This document shows, piece after piece, positions 49,872 through 59,240 of a DNA stretch of 64,000 nt. This DNA comes from Chloroflexota bacterium (lineage in GTDB: Bacteria > Chloroflexota > Anaerolineae > UBA4142): assembly GCA_016219275.1 (NCBI GenBank), contig JACRBM010000038.1, positions 79,986-143,985 of the forward strand, read 5' to 3'. Numbering within the stretch: the first letter of the stretch is position 1; every line of letters starts with the position of its first letter. Under the pieces are notes generated by a model, which was given only the letters and a program-made list of their open reading frames with translations, was not told where the DNA came from and did not search any database. The translations under genes were made by a program, and so were the position numbers.

Positions 49872-50813
49872 TTATTCGCTGTTGCTTTTTAACTTGGCGC
49901 GTGCGTCCTCTTGCTTCAGCGCCATATAAATCGTTTGATGCACCGGCGTCGCGACGCCTTTCGCTGCGCCGAGCCGCACGATCGCGCCGGAGAGCGCGTC
50001 AATTTCGAGGCGATTGCCCTTGAGCAGATCCTTGTGCATCGAAGCGGTCATCCCAGGTTGAATACCCAGGACGAATTTCATGCGTTGTTCGATCAAATCC
50101 GGCGCGAGCGGAACGCCGTACGCGGTTGCCACGTCGAACACTTCTTGCATCGCCGCGCGCAACGCGACCTGGGCTTGTGGTTGCTTGAACAAAATCGAAC
50201 CTTCGGTGCGCGCGAGCGTCGTCAATCCGGAAAACGACGCGAGGAACAACATCTTCGCCCAAATCGGCGCGGGCATCTTGTCCGACGCGGTCACATCCAA
50301 GCCGTGCGATTGCAACTGCGCGACCAACCACTCGACGCGCGGCGTGATGCGTCCATCCAACTCGCCGACCGTGACGACGCGAAAACTGCTCGTCTGCGCG
50401 ATGACGCCCGGCGCGGTGATCGCGGATTCGATTTGAATCGGCGCGGGCAAAACATGTTCTTTGCCCACTGCCGCCGCGAGAATGTCGCAACTCTCGACGC
50501 CGTTCTGAAATGTGACGACCGTCGTATTCGATCCCATTATCGGGCGTATCGTTTGTGCGGCGGATGCGGTGTCGTACGTTTTCACCGCGAATAAAATCCA
50601 ATCCACCGTGCCGACCTCGGCAGGATTGTCCGTAGCGCGCGCCGGTCGAACTGACACATCGCCGCTAATCGAAGTGACCGTCAATCCATTCGCGCGGATC
50701 GCGTGGAGATGCGCGCCGCGCGCGATGAACGTGACCTCATTCCCGTTCTTGGCAAAGAGCGCGCCGAGATACCCGCCCACTCCGCCGGTTGCCATGACTG
50801 CAATTTTCATCAT
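49872..50813 (-). CDS. panE: 2-dehydropantoate 2-reductase family protein (PanE/ApbA)
   Basis: A 313-residue NADPH-dependent reductase of the ketopantoate reductase family. Rossmann motif GGVGGYLGALFAKNGNEVTFIARG at the N-terminus, FAVKTYDT, TFQNGVES (the Asn-Gly motif), and Lys in PAPIWAKMLFLASFSGLTTLAR. SMHKDLLKGNRLEID carries the catalytic Glu region. It starts MMKIAVMATGG; the second ATG (50810) is better spaced from GAGG. No other pantothenate gene is near, so a paralogue with another 2-ketoacid substrate is possible. Confidence 0.88.
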   Translation of the reverse strand: MMKIAVMATGGVGGYLGALFAKNGNEVTFIARGAHLHAIRANGLTVTSISGDVSVRPARATDNPAEVGTVDWILFAVKTYDTASAAQTIRPIMGSNTTVVTFQNGVESCDILAAAVGKEHVLPAPIQIESAITAPGVIAQTSSFRVVTVGELDGRITPRVEWLVAQLQSHGLDVTASDKMPAPIWAKMLFLASFSGLTTLARTEGSILFKQPQAQVALRAAMQEVFDVATAYGVPLAPDLIEQRMKFVLGIQPGMTASMHKDLLKGNRLEIDALSGAIVRLGAAKGVATPVHQTIYMALKQEDARAKLKSNSE

Positions 50814-50840
50814 GACCTCACGCGAAAGTTTTCAAACAAG

Positions 50841-50866
50841 ACCGCCGACCGCCGACGGCGGTCAAC
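50841..50866. repeat. short heptad repeat
   Basis: ACCGCCG, ACCGCCG, then ACGGCGGTC, an inverted pair in the 84-bp spacer upstream of the panE gene. Confidence 0.6.
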
Positions 50867-50897
50867 ACTTTAGCAGGAAATAGTTTTGCTGACAAGT

Positions 50898-52064
50898 TCA
50901 CAGCCGTGCCTTCAAGCGCATCACACGCGTGTACGACTGCTCGATGCGCGCGCGGCTGACCTTGCCCTCGCGCACGAGGCGCTGAACGACCGTGAACGCG
51001 CGCGTCGCAATGTTTTCGTCGAAGAAAAGCGAGTTGTTGGCAAATGCAAGTATATCCACACCGGCGTCGATCGCAAGTTGCACTGCGTTCTCAAAACCGT
51101 ACTTTTGCGCGATCGCGCCCATCTGCATATCGTCCGACATCACGACGCCGTCGAATCCAAGTTCATCGCGCAAGATACCGCCAATGATTTTTTTCGAGAG
51201 CGTCGCCGGATAGTGTCCATCCAGATTCGCGTTGAATACGTGCGCGGTCATCACGACATCACACTCGCCGGCTTGAATGATCTTCGCGTATGGATTGAGT
51301 TCGCTCCGCGCCCAGGTTTTTGTCACATCTACCAAACCCAGGTGCGAGTCCTCGCGCGAACTCCCATGCCCGGGAAAATGCTTGAGCGTGGTCAGCACAC
51401 CCAGTTTGTGATGCGCGCGAATGAATTCAAGCGCGTGGTCGGCGACGATGCCAGGTTCGACGGAGAAACTGCGTTCGTACTTGGCGATGATCGGATTTTG
51501 TGGATTCGTGTTCACGTCCACGACCGGCGCGAGATTCAAATTGATGCCCGCGTTTACCAGCGCCTGCGCCATCGTCTCGGCGTAGCGCCGCGTCGTCGCG
51601 AGATCGTTTTGCACGCCAAGGTGCTGGGCGGAGACGTTCGCCGGAAAACCGGCTTTTTCTTTGAGTCGCGCGACCTTGCCGCCCTCTTGGTCAATCGAAA
51701 TCAACAACGGCGTGGTTGCCGCGCGTTGCAACACGGCATTCAGCGTCTTGAGTTGCTCCGGCGATTGCACGTTCCGCACCGGACTCGCCGTCGCCACGTC
51801 GAAATCGAACAGCACGACGCCGCCGACACACCCCGTGCGAATATCGCGCACGATAGGACTGTCGTCCTTTGCGATCAAGCCGCGAAAGCCGACGAGAATC
51901 ATTTGTCCGATCATCTGATCGAGATGGTCCGGGGTGGGGATCACATTTGCTCCTTGGGTCGGCGCGGGTGTTTGAATCGTTTGCGACATGGGCGCGCAAC
52001 CGGCAAGCCACGCGAGCGCGGCGGCACTGTACGCGAGAAATTCGCGGCGAGTGAGAGGATCCAC
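50898..52064 (-). CDS. nagZ: glycoside hydrolase family 3 lipoprotein, beta-N-acetylhexosaminidase-like
   Basis: A 388-residue enzyme starting at GTG 52064 with GGAG 5 nt upstream. A Tat-like/lipoprotein signal (TRREFLAYSAAALAWLAGC) is followed by a short linker and the GH3 TIM barrel: LISIDQEGGKVARLK, NLAPVVDVN, LKHFPGHGSSREDSHLGL (the NagZ signature with its catalytic Asp-His dyad) and GFDGVVMSDDMQMGAI (nucleophile Asp). NagZ enzymes remove GlcNAc from cell-wall muropeptides. An export signal on NagZ suggests surface recycling. Confidence 0.92.
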   Translation of the reverse strand: MDPLTRREFLAYSAAALAWLAGCAPMSQTIQTPAPTQGANVIPTPDHLDQMIGQMILVGFRGLIAKDDSPIVRDIRTGCVGGVVLFDFDVATASPVRNVQSPEQLKTLNAVLQRAATTPLLISIDQEGGKVARLKEKAGFPANVSAQHLGVQNDLATTRRYAETMAQALVNAGINLNLAPVVDVNTNPQNPIIAKYERSFSVEPGIVADHALEFIRAHHKLGVLTTLKHFPGHGSSREDSHLGLVDVTKTWARSELNPYAKIIQAGECDVVMTAHVFNANLDGHYPATLSKKIIGGILRDELGFDGVVMSDDMQMGAIAQKYGFENAVQLAIDAGVDILAFANNSLFFDENIATRAFTVVQRLVREGKVSRARIEQSYTRVMRLKARL

Positions 52065-52095
52065 GCTAACTCCAATCTGACGGGCAAGCGTTTTG

Positions 52096-52125
52096 ATTAT
52101 ACACGTTATTCGCAAACTGAAACAA
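52096..52125 (-). promoter_or_regulatory. possible promoter of the GH3 gene
   Basis: Leftward TATAAT (52101-52096), with TTGTTT (52125-52120) 18 bp upstream. The -35 match is modest. Confidence 0.45.
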
Positions 52126-52177
52126 CCGCTTAAAGCAACTGTTTCGCTTGCTCAACCAGGCAACCGTAAATTTCTGG

Positions 52178-52206
52178 TTGACAGATTTTAGGCGGGACGA
52201 TATAAT
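52178..52206 (+). promoter_or_regulatory. consensus sigma70 promoter of the SARP-type regulator
   Basis: TTGACA (52178-52183), exactly 17 bp, TATAAT (52201-52206), a perfect match to both hexamers. The transcript would have a leader of about 215 nt before 52430. The leader includes a TCACTC/GAGTGA hairpin around 52293-52319; no known riboswitch is recognised. The 365-bp interval 52065-52429 contains no gene I can support. Confidence 0.8.
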
Positions 52207-52429
52207 CGCTTTGCGTGTTCTCGTTGAAAACAAAGCGCCCTCCTCGGGATCGTCCATAACAATACCGGGACTGGAGAGGAACACTCCACCTGTCACTCGA
52301 TTCTGTTTTCCAAGAGTGACTCCTCGCACACTGATCTCGGCACGGATTCCTATCTCTGATCCTCACAGAGTTCCGTATGAGATTCGCGTTCGTCAGACAA
52401 ATCCTCTGGCGAGCGCGGGGTAAACGACC

Positions 52430-55400
52430 ATGCCTCCGATTGCCTCCGACGTAAAGGTCTACCTGCTCGGCGATTTTCGCGTCGAGTATCTGACGCAACC
52501 CGTCAAACTGCCCACCAAACAAACCAAAATGGTCTTGGCGTACCTTGCCCTCGAGCGTGACCAGCCCGTTCGACGCGAAAAACTGGCTAGTCTTTTTTGG
52601 GGTAGGCACGCGTTTGAAGAGAGTCGCGACCGCGATAATGATGACGACGATGATCACGCGGTTAACCTCGAAAAGACGGTCCGCGCGTCACTCCGCACGG
52701 CGCTTTCTTCCATTCGCAAGGCATTGGGTCATGATATTTTCGTAGACGACATGGAGACAGTGCAACTCAACCCGGCGCGTAGTGTTTGGATTGATGCGGT
52801 CGAATTCAAAAATCAGGTTGAACGATTCGCCGAATCGCCGAACGATGCCGGTCTGCTTCAACTCGAGCTGTACAAAGGCGATATGTTGCCTGAATTCGAG
52901 GATGACCCGGACGAACCGTGGATTTTGCCCATGCGCGCATCACTGCGCGATCTGTATCGCGACGCGCTGTTACACGCCGCGCGACGGATGCGCGCGATCG
53001 GCGAATACGACAACGCGATTGCCCACGCGCAAAAGGTACTCGACCTGGAAGCGAGCAACGAAGAGGCGTGTCAACATCTGATGTTTTCCTACTTTATGCA
53101 GGGACACAAAAACCTGGCTTTGGATCAATATCGCAAACTCGAACGGGCTTTGCAAAACGAGTTTGGCGAGCCCGAGTATGCCGAACCCTCCAGCGAAACT
53201 AAACTCCTCTTTAATCGGATCAAACAGGCGAAATCGCGTACGGTCGCCGCGGTCGCGGCGCTGACCAATTTGCCGAATCTACTCACGCACTTTATCGGGC
53301 GCGAGCAAGAGACGGAACAACTCAAACGCCTTTTGCTTTCAGCCGCGCGACTGGTCACGTTGACCGGCGCGGGCGGGTGCGGCAAAACGCGCCTCGCCAT
53401 TCACGTCGCGCTGGATGCGCTTGAGCACTATGGCGAGGGGGTGTGGTGGATCGAACTGGAATCCCTCGCGCGCGAAGATGCATTGGTTCCGCAGGCGGTC
53501 GCCAAAGTGTTGGGTGTGCGTGAACATTCGGACCGGGATTTGACCCAGGTTCTAAGTGAACATCTGCGGATGAAACAAACGCTCCTCGTGTTGGATAACT
53601 GTGAGCATTTGTTGATGGCGTGCGCGAAACTCTGCGAACAACTATTGAGCGCGTGTCCGCATTTGCAAATTCTAACGACGAGCCGCGAAATTTTGCGCGT
53701 GGCAGGCGAACACAGTTTCTCCGTTGCCCCGTTGACCATCCCGCCGGAAAAAAATGCGGCGACCGTCGAATCGGCAAAACAATTTGAATCCGTTCAATTT
53801 TTTCTTGACCGCGCTTCGATCGAGAAATCAAATTTCGCGCTGAATGAAGGCAATACCCCCAGTGTGATCCAAATTTGTCGGCGCTTGGATGGGATACCAT
53901 TGGCGATTGAGCTCGCGGCGGCGCGGCTGAAAACGTTGTCCGTCGAGTACATCGCGAGCCATCTCAACGAACGATTTGCGTTGTTGAGCAAAGGTCCGCG
54001 CACGCTGCCGCGTCATCAAACCTTGCGCGCGGCGATTGACTGGAGTTACGATTTGCTCGAGCCGGCGGAACAACGTTTGCTGAATGAGTTGGGCGTTTTT
54101 GCCGGCTGGTTTACGTTGGAGGCGGTCGAGCAAGTCCACACGCAAGATGACGGTCAAATCCAGGTGCGCGAAATGTTGGAGAGTTTGACGGACAAGTCGC
54201 TGGTCGTTTTGGAGATTCAATCCTCGGGCGAGGCGCGCTATCGTTTGCTCGATACGATTCGCCAGTACGCGCGCGAAAAGTTGCAGGTGTCGAAGCAACT
54301 AGCCGATGCCGCGTTTGCGCGGATGGGAAAGTACTATTTGGATTTTGCCAAACAGCATCAAAAAGATTACGTGACCTTGGAGCAGGAATGGGATAATGTG
54401 TCAGCCGGGATGCGCGTGATGCACCGCCAAAAAATGTGGGAGGAGGTCATCGGCTATGGTCATGCGTTGACCGAAACCGGTTTTGCGCGCGGCTTTTATT
54501 CCGAAGCGCGCCGCATCTATCCGATGGTCTGTCAAGCCGCCGAGGAGTTGGAAGAACAAGAAGCGTACATTACTTCGATGTTGAATTGGGCACGCGCGTA
54601 CATCGAGCAGGGTTTTTATCCCGAAGCGGAGGAAATTCTGACGCGCCTGTTGCGGATTTGCCGCGAAGCCGCGGATCAGAGCGGCATCGCGGGCGCGCAA
54701 CTTCACCTGGCGCGACTTGAGATTGAGCGATCCAATTACGATCACGCGCGCGAATTATTGGAGGAATGTCAGAGCATTCGAGAGCGACTCGACGATCAGG
54801 CGGGCTTGGCGGAAATCATGTTGGCGCAGTCGCGCATCGAGTATCGCTTTTTTCGCTACGATGAAGCCGAACGATTGGCGCTCCAAGCATTCGACATTTT
54901 AAAAACATTCCCCGTCACGCCCCAGTCCATTGTGGCGCTCAAACGGCTCGCTTTGTTTGCGCGAATGAAAAAAGACTACGACCGCGCTGAACAATATTGT
55001 CGCGAGGCAATTCTGTTTTGCGAGCAACTTCAGGATCGCGGTGAATTGGGGAGCACATTGTTTGTGCTGGCGCAACTACGCAAAGCACGCGGCGATCTGC
55101 AATCGGCGCGTGAGTATTCGGAGCAAAGCCGGGATTTGATGAGGATAATTGGCGCGCCCAAATCAGAAGCGTACGTGTTGGATTTCCTGGGATGGGTTTA
55201 TGCCGACCTTGAATCTTACGAGTCCGCGTACCGCACCGGAAAACAAAGTCTCGATCTATTACGCGAATTACATGATGATACAGGAGTTGTATATGCTTGC
55301 CTGCACCTCGGCAAGACTCTCCGCAAAATGAATCGGCTTTCAGAAGCGTGTCAGCTGTGGGCAGAAGCACTACCCACAGCCGACAAATTGAAACTTCCGA

Positions 55401-55456
55401 ATGCTGAGGAATTGCGCGCGTTGCTTGATCAGCATTGCGCCAAATCCGTTGCATAG
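52430..55456 (+). CDS. AfsR/SARP-type transcriptional regulator with NB-ARC ATPase and TPRs
   Basis: A 1008-residue STAND-type regulator. The N-terminal winged helix (VKVYLLGDFRVEYLTQPVKLPTKQTKMVLAYLAL, cited by parts) carries an Asp-rich insert at about residues 66-75. A bacterial transcriptional activation domain (about 125-255, with FKNQVERFAESP and ALDQYRKLERAL) follows. The NB-ARC ATPase has a P-loop GAGGCGKT near 313-320, LLVLDNCEHLL and TTSREILRVAGE, with GIPLAIELAAARL after it. C-terminal TPR repeats run from about 650 on. No ribosome site is obvious. The target genes are unknown. Confidence 0.93.
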   Translation: MPPIASDVKVYLLGDFRVEYLTQPVKLPTKQTKMVLAYLALERDQPVRREKLASLFWGRHAFEESRDRDNDDDDDHAVNLEKTVRASLRTALSSIRKALGHDIFVDDMETVQLNPARSVWIDAVEFKNQVERFAESPNDAGLLQLELYKGDMLPEFEDDPDEPWILPMRASLRDLYRDALLHAARRMRAIGEYDNAIAHAQKVLDLEASNEEACQHLMFSYFMQGHKNLALDQYRKLERALQNEFGEPEYAEPSSETKLLFNRIKQAKSRTVAAVAALTNLPNLLTHFIGREQETEQLKRLLLSAARLVTLTGAGGCGKTRLAIHVALDALEHYGEGVWWIELESLAREDALVPQAVAKVLGVREHSDRDLTQVLSEHLRMKQTLLVLDNCEHLLMACAKLCEQLLSACPHLQILTTSREILRVAGEHSFSVAPLTIPPEKNAATVESAKQFESVQFFLDRASIEKSNFALNEGNTPSVIQICRRLDGIPLAIELAAARLKTLSVEYIASHLNERFALLSKGPRTLPRHQTLRAAIDWSYDLLEPAEQRLLNELGVFAGWFTLEAVEQVHTQDDGQIQVREMLESLTDKSLVVLEIQSSGEARYRLLDTIRQYAREKLQVSKQLADAAFARMGKYYLDFAKQHQKDYVTLEQEWDNVSAGMRVMHRQKMWEEVIGYGHALTETGFARGFYSEARRIYPMVCQAAEELEEQEAYITSMLNWARAYIEQGFYPEAEEILTRLLRICREAADQSGIAGAQLHLARLEIERSNYDHARELLEECQSIRERLDDQAGLAEIMLAQSRIEYRFFRYDEAERLALQAFDILKTFPVTPQSIVALKRLALFARMKKDYDRAEQYCREAILFCEQLQDRGELGSTLFVLAQLRKARGDLQSAREYSEQSRDLMRIIGAPKSEAYVLDFLGWVYADLESYESAYRTGKQSLDLLRELHDDTGVVYACLHLGKTLRKMNRLSEACQLWAEALPTADKLKLPNAEELRALLDQHCAKSVA

Positions 55457-55468
55457 ATGAATGGTTGT

Positions 55469-56779
55469 CTAGCCCTGAGCCGGTTCATCCTCGGGTCCCT
55501 CGGTCGTCCAGCCGGCGGCGGCAAACACGGGCTTCCATTCCGGTTCTTCGCTGGTTTGCGTCGTGATTGATCTTGGCAGATCGCTCAACCGTTTCTTCCA
55601 ATCGTTCCATACATTTGTCACATCTGCACTGGGATCAGGATCGGGCGGCAGCGCGTCAACACGTTGCAAAAGGTCATGGTAGCGCATTGTGAATTCCTCA
55701 CCCAGTTTCGCAACGTCTTGGTCTGCCACATCTCCCGACCAATCCGATTGCACACCCTGTAGTTCCGCCAGTGCCTGGCTGACGATATAGTCCACCGGCT
55801 TGGCTGCATTCAGCAGTGCGCCTGCCTGCACCACATCGTCAACCGGAATCTGATCCCGCCCCACCTTGACGTGAGATACTCCCACATTTTTTGTGCGTTC
55901 CCCGCGTTCGATCTTCCAGCGTTTTTCGAGATTTTCCGCTTTGGCAGCCCACTGGTTGCCATCGTCCCCGCGCCTTTTAAGCACTTTGTGGTAAATCTGT
56001 GGTCGCAAGAATGGGGTGGGATGTTCACCATCATTCAGCGACACAAAGTCATCGCGCGAATACTGCTTCGCGAGTTCTTGAAAATCGAACGCGATCACTG
56101 GACCGGCGACGAGACAACCATAAACGTCGGCAAAGATCTCCTCGCGCCATGCGCTGACCGGGTTCTTATCGGCGACGATGGAATTTCTGAATGCCCCGGC
56201 TTGCCCTCTGTCGCGATGCCAAAAGACATAGTGTCCAACTTCATGCGGGATCGCCAGCAAGTCAATGGGGGTCGTGGTACAACTGTACGGCACGCCAATG
56301 ATGGCGATATGCGCGTACGGGACAACGCGAATGTTGGGTGATTTTCGAAAATAAGTTAGCACCGAAGTATCTTCCCCAAGCATCGTACCGATTGCCGGTT
56401 TAAGAGCAAGCCACGCTAGTTTATCCGTGTCCATCAATGTCTCGATCTCGCGCTGGGTTCCGGTCAATCGTTGCGCGGCGACGCGCTCGATGACATCCAG
56501 ATCGTAGCCGACCTGGTCAAGGATCACGGCGAGAACGTGCTCAGGCGGAAACGCATCCGATCGAGCGAGCGTGTTATTCTTAAAACCGGAGAAAAAGTAA
56601 TCGAACTGACCGCAAGCGAAACTTTGCAGTCTCCGGAACAAATCGCAGATAGTGCCCTTGCGGGGAAATCTAGCCACGGGGATGACTTGGTATAGTTTCT
56701 GCGTTTCATCCATCGCGCGATTGAGCGCGCGCCAGCGCTCTTCCCACACTTGGAATTTATCGGTACCATTCGTTGCCAT
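55469..56779 (-). CDS. uncharacterised zinc-metallopeptidase-like protein (HEVGH motif)
   Basis: A 436-residue protein without a signal peptide. IPHEVGHYVFWHRD gives an HExxH zinc site (His179, Glu180, His183). About 30 residues on, WREEIFADVYGCLVAG supplies a plausible third ligand in an E-x-x-x-D helix, as in gluzincin-type peptidases. The N-terminal 150 residues are helical and match no family I recognise. AAGGAGG precedes the ATG. It converges on the SARP regulator, with only 12 bp between stops. Peptidase activity is inferred from the motif only. Confidence 0.75.
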   Translation of the reverse strand: MATNGTDKFQVWEERWRALNRAMDETQKLYQVIPVARFPRKGTICDLFRRLQSFACGQFDYFFSGFKNNTLARSDAFPPEHVLAVILDQVGYDLDVIERVAAQRLTGTQREIETLMDTDKLAWLALKPAIGTMLGEDTSVLTYFRKSPNIRVVPYAHIAIIGVPYSCTTTPIDLLAIPHEVGHYVFWHRDRGQAGAFRNSIVADKNPVSAWREEIFADVYGCLVAGPVIAFDFQELAKQYSRDDFVSLNDGEHPTPFLRPQIYHKVLKRRGDDGNQWAAKAENLEKRWKIERGERTKNVGVSHVKVGRDQIPVDDVVQAGALLNAAKPVDYIVSQALAELQGVQSDWSGDVADQDVAKLGEEFTMRYHDLLQRVDALPPDPDPSADVTNVWNDWKKRLSDLPRSITTQTSEEPEWKPVFAAAGWTTEGPEDEPAQG

Positions 56780-57248
56780 GGTTAACCTCCTTAGCCAATT
56801 GGCAATTCAAATTCGTTTGTCCCGATTCTACTCACCCCGCGTCAAAAAAGCATCAAATTTGATTGAACCGTTTTTCGACCAACGCGACAACCAATTCTAA
56901 AATTCCTCCTTTCTTTACGCGCGCGCCGCAAAAATTTCACACTTATTTGACGCCGAGGCATTACAATCCCGATTGAAAGACCGACGGACTGGTAAAAATC
57001 GGTTGACCGAGAATCGCAAGCGCATGACGGAATCGGAACGGAAACGATGCGTGCGCTTGAATCACGAAGGAGGTGATGCTGGTGACGTAATTGCCAGATG
57101 TCAATCGTTGTGCTGATAAAGCCACGGCACAAGTCTTATTGACCAATTCGGCTTGAAGCGGACAACGTTGCCGTTCAGTGAGAGCGGAGAAGAGTAGATA
57201 AACCATTCTCAGTTGAAAACTGAGACAAACCAAATAGCGGAGGAAAAA
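56780..57248. other. 469-bp gene-free interval
   Basis: Upstream of two divergent genes. It is less GC-rich than most of the window. It contains a possible TACAAT -10 near 56961 and a small TCTCAGTT/AACTGAGA hairpin (57208-57226) just before the rightward gene. No coding sequence, tRNA or known riboswitch is recognised. Confidence 0.5.
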
Positions 57249-57692
57249 ATGCCACACACGTTTGATACCCTGGACCCTGAACACATGGAAGGCGTCATCG
57301 GACTTCAGGTCATTGATGCCGACCAAGATCCAAATCGCGTGCTTGAGTACAATCGCGATTGGTTCATCAAGGTTGACTGGACTCTGACCGGCAAGGATCA
57401 GAGCGGCAGGCAGGATGTGGGAAGTTTAGGCGGCGAATGGTCCATCAGCGCCGTTGCCGAGTCAATCGGACCTGGGCAAGAAGCGGTGCTTGACACCCAG
57501 ACCGTTCCCTTGAGCAATCAGCCGGCAACCAGCCCGCGCAGCTATACGACGACACTCACCGTTCCCGCGCAAAAGTTGGAACCCGGCGCCTACAAGCTCA
57601 CGGTGCTCGTGAACTATAGCAACCTGGGTGTGCCCAAGCGCATGGCGGCTTTCGCCGAGGGTCCGGTGATCCAAATCTTCAAGTTCGCCTAA
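57249..57692 (+). CDS. hypothetical protein, probable beta-sandwich
   Basis: A 147-residue protein, MPHTFDTLDPEHMEG start with GGAGG about 6 nt upstream. There is no signal peptide or membrane helix. Alternating hydrophobic strands (WFIKVDWTLTGK, LGGEWSISAVAESIG, SYTTTLTVPAQKLEPGAYKLTVLVNY) suggest an immunoglobulin-like beta-sandwich. The end is FAEGPVIQIFKFA. I recognise no family. It is divergent from the HEVGH protein across the gene-free interval, so the two may be co-regulated. Confidence 0.8.
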   Translation: MPHTFDTLDPEHMEGVIGLQVIDADQDPNRVLEYNRDWFIKVDWTLTGKDQSGRQDVGSLGGEWSISAVAESIGPGQEAVLDTQTVPLSNQPATSPRSYTTTLTVPAQKLEPGAYKLTVLVNYSNLGVPKRMAAFAEGPVIQIFKFA

Positions 57693-57779
57693 GTATGAAG
57701 TTCACTGCTCTGTTGCTGATCCTGCTTCACCACATTTGGGCAGGATCAGCAACATGCCCGGCAAGACAGAAACCGCGCG

Positions 57780-58061
57780 CTACGTCAAGTCAATATCTGC
57801 CAGTCCATCGCGCCACAGACTGAGATCGTCGTTCGAAATATCGTCATCGTGCTTTGGTGTTGGTCGCGCCGATTCAATCCGTAGTCCACCAGTGCCCCCG
57901 GTGTGAGAAACGTTTTCGTCGCCACGTACCAGGACGATCTTTTTATAGGCGGGGGGCAACTGGAGAACGAATCGCCGCCCACACGTATCACACAACCATT
58001 CTTCTGCGCCGGTCGCGTGTCGCGTTTCCAATCGCATCGGGTGATTCGATGAGTTGTCCAT
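57780..58061 (-). CDS. small hypothetical protein with CxxC knuckle
   Basis: A 93-residue protein, chosen from ATG 58061 because AAGGAG lies 6 nt upstream (the open frame is longer). EEWLCDTCGRRFVLQLPPAYKKIVLVRGDE contains one CxxC pair in a zinc-knuckle-like setting, followed by an acidic disordered tail (KHDDDISNDDLSLW). With only two cysteines plus His residues nearby, metal binding is possible but unproven. Family not recognised. Confidence 0.7.
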   Translation of the reverse strand: MDNSSNHPMRLETRHATGAEEWLCDTCGRRFVLQLPPAYKKIVLVRGDENVSHTGGTGGLRIESARPTPKHDDDISNDDLSLWRDGLADIDLT

Positions 58062-58209
58062 CCTTGGCTCCTTGATTGCCGATCTTTCGGTTTCGCGCAA
58101 GTGCGCGTGAGTGAAAGCAAGCGATAACCATTCGGCGTGCTCTCGTGTTTCCAAGTATAACCTGAGAGTCCGGTGGCGTCAATGGGTTTTCAAAACGCGG
58201 AGGTGAAAA

Positions 58210-59232
58210 ATGTTCAAGCAATTTCTAATCGCGATGGGTGCGCTCGTGATGTTGCCCAGTATGTTGGGCGTGACCTTCGATGCGCCAAGCGCCCCGGGAG
58301 AATCAACGATAACCGGCGCGAAGACAAGCAAAACGAATATCGTTTATAGCGCGTTCCCAGTTCCAACCTTCGATAGTCGTCCCACGGCGCTCGTGCTGGC
58401 GGCGGATGGTTGCCTCTGGTTCACGGAAAACCTCGGCAACAAAATCGGGCGCATTGACGCACGCGGGGTGATCGCCGAATTCCCAATCCCGACTGCCAAC
58501 AGCGCGCCGGCGGGAATCGCGCAAGGGCTGGACGGTTATGTGTGGTTCACCGAATTTGCCGCCAACAAAATCGGGCGCATCAATTTGGTGAATGGCAATA
58601 TCGTAGAGTTTGCGCTGCCAACCGTTGGCGCGTACCCGCTTGGCATCACACGCGCGCTGGATGGCACTCTGTGGTTCACGGAGAGCATGGGCAACAAAAT
58701 CGGACGCATCAATCCGACGACAGGGACCATCGTCGAGTTTGTCATCGCGACCCCGAATAGTATGCCATCTAATATCGTGCTCGGCGCGGATGGGAATCTG
58801 TGGTTTACCGAACTGCTCGGCAATCGAATCGGGCGAATCACTTTAGACGGTACGCTCACCGAGTTTCCGCTTCCCGATTCGAATAGCGATCCGTACGCGA
58901 TCACGTTAGGACCAGACCTCAATCTATGGTTCACGGAACTCGGCAACAACAAGATCGGGCGCATTACACCGCGCGGCGCGATCACCGAGTTTGCCATTCC
59001 GACCGCCAACAGCGTACCGTACAGCATTACAACCGGTCCAGATGGCAATCTGTGGTTCATCGAAACCGGCGCGAATCAAATCGCACACATCAATCCAACT
59101 ACCGGGGCGTTCGCCGAGTTCTCTGTGCTGACACCCACCAGTGGAGTGCATACCATCGCGATTGGGTCGAGCGGTCAAATCTGGTTCACCGAATCGAATA
59201 CCAACAACCTGGCGCGAATTTCGGCGCATTGA
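58210..59232 (+). CDS. virginiamycin B lyase-like (Vgb) beta-propeller protein
   Basis: A 340-residue exported protein with an N-terminal signal segment (FLIAMGALVMLPSMLGV). About seven blade repeats of the form G-x-LWFTE-x-x-x-NKIGRI-x-x-x-G-x-x-x-EF follow. This matches the streptogramin lyase (Vgb) fold. True antibiotic lyase activity needs a His pair in late blades that I cannot assign with confidence; most such environmental proteins are of unknown function. GGAGGTG lies about 6 nt before the ATG. Confidence 0.88.
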   Translation: MFKQFLIAMGALVMLPSMLGVTFDAPSAPGESTITGAKTSKTNIVYSAFPVPTFDSRPTALVLAADGCLWFTENLGNKIGRIDARGVIAEFPIPTANSAPAGIAQGLDGYVWFTEFAANKIGRINLVNGNIVEFALPTVGAYPLGITRALDGTLWFTESMGNKIGRINPTTGTIVEFVIATPNSMPSNIVLGADGNLWFTELLGNRIGRITLDGTLTEFPLPDSNSDPYAITLGPDLNLWFTELGNNKIGRITPRGAITEFAIPTANSVPYSITTGPDGNLWFIETGANQIAHINPTTGAFAEFSVLTPTSGVHTIAIGSSGQIWFTESNTNNLARISAH

Positions 59233-59240
59233 TTTCCAGA

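Noticed and set aside
50886..52133. A 415-codon open frame on the plus strand opposite the GH3 gene
   Set aside because: Arg/His-rich translation with no domain; it is the antisense shadow of a high-GC gene with clear GH3 motifs, ribosome site and signal peptide.
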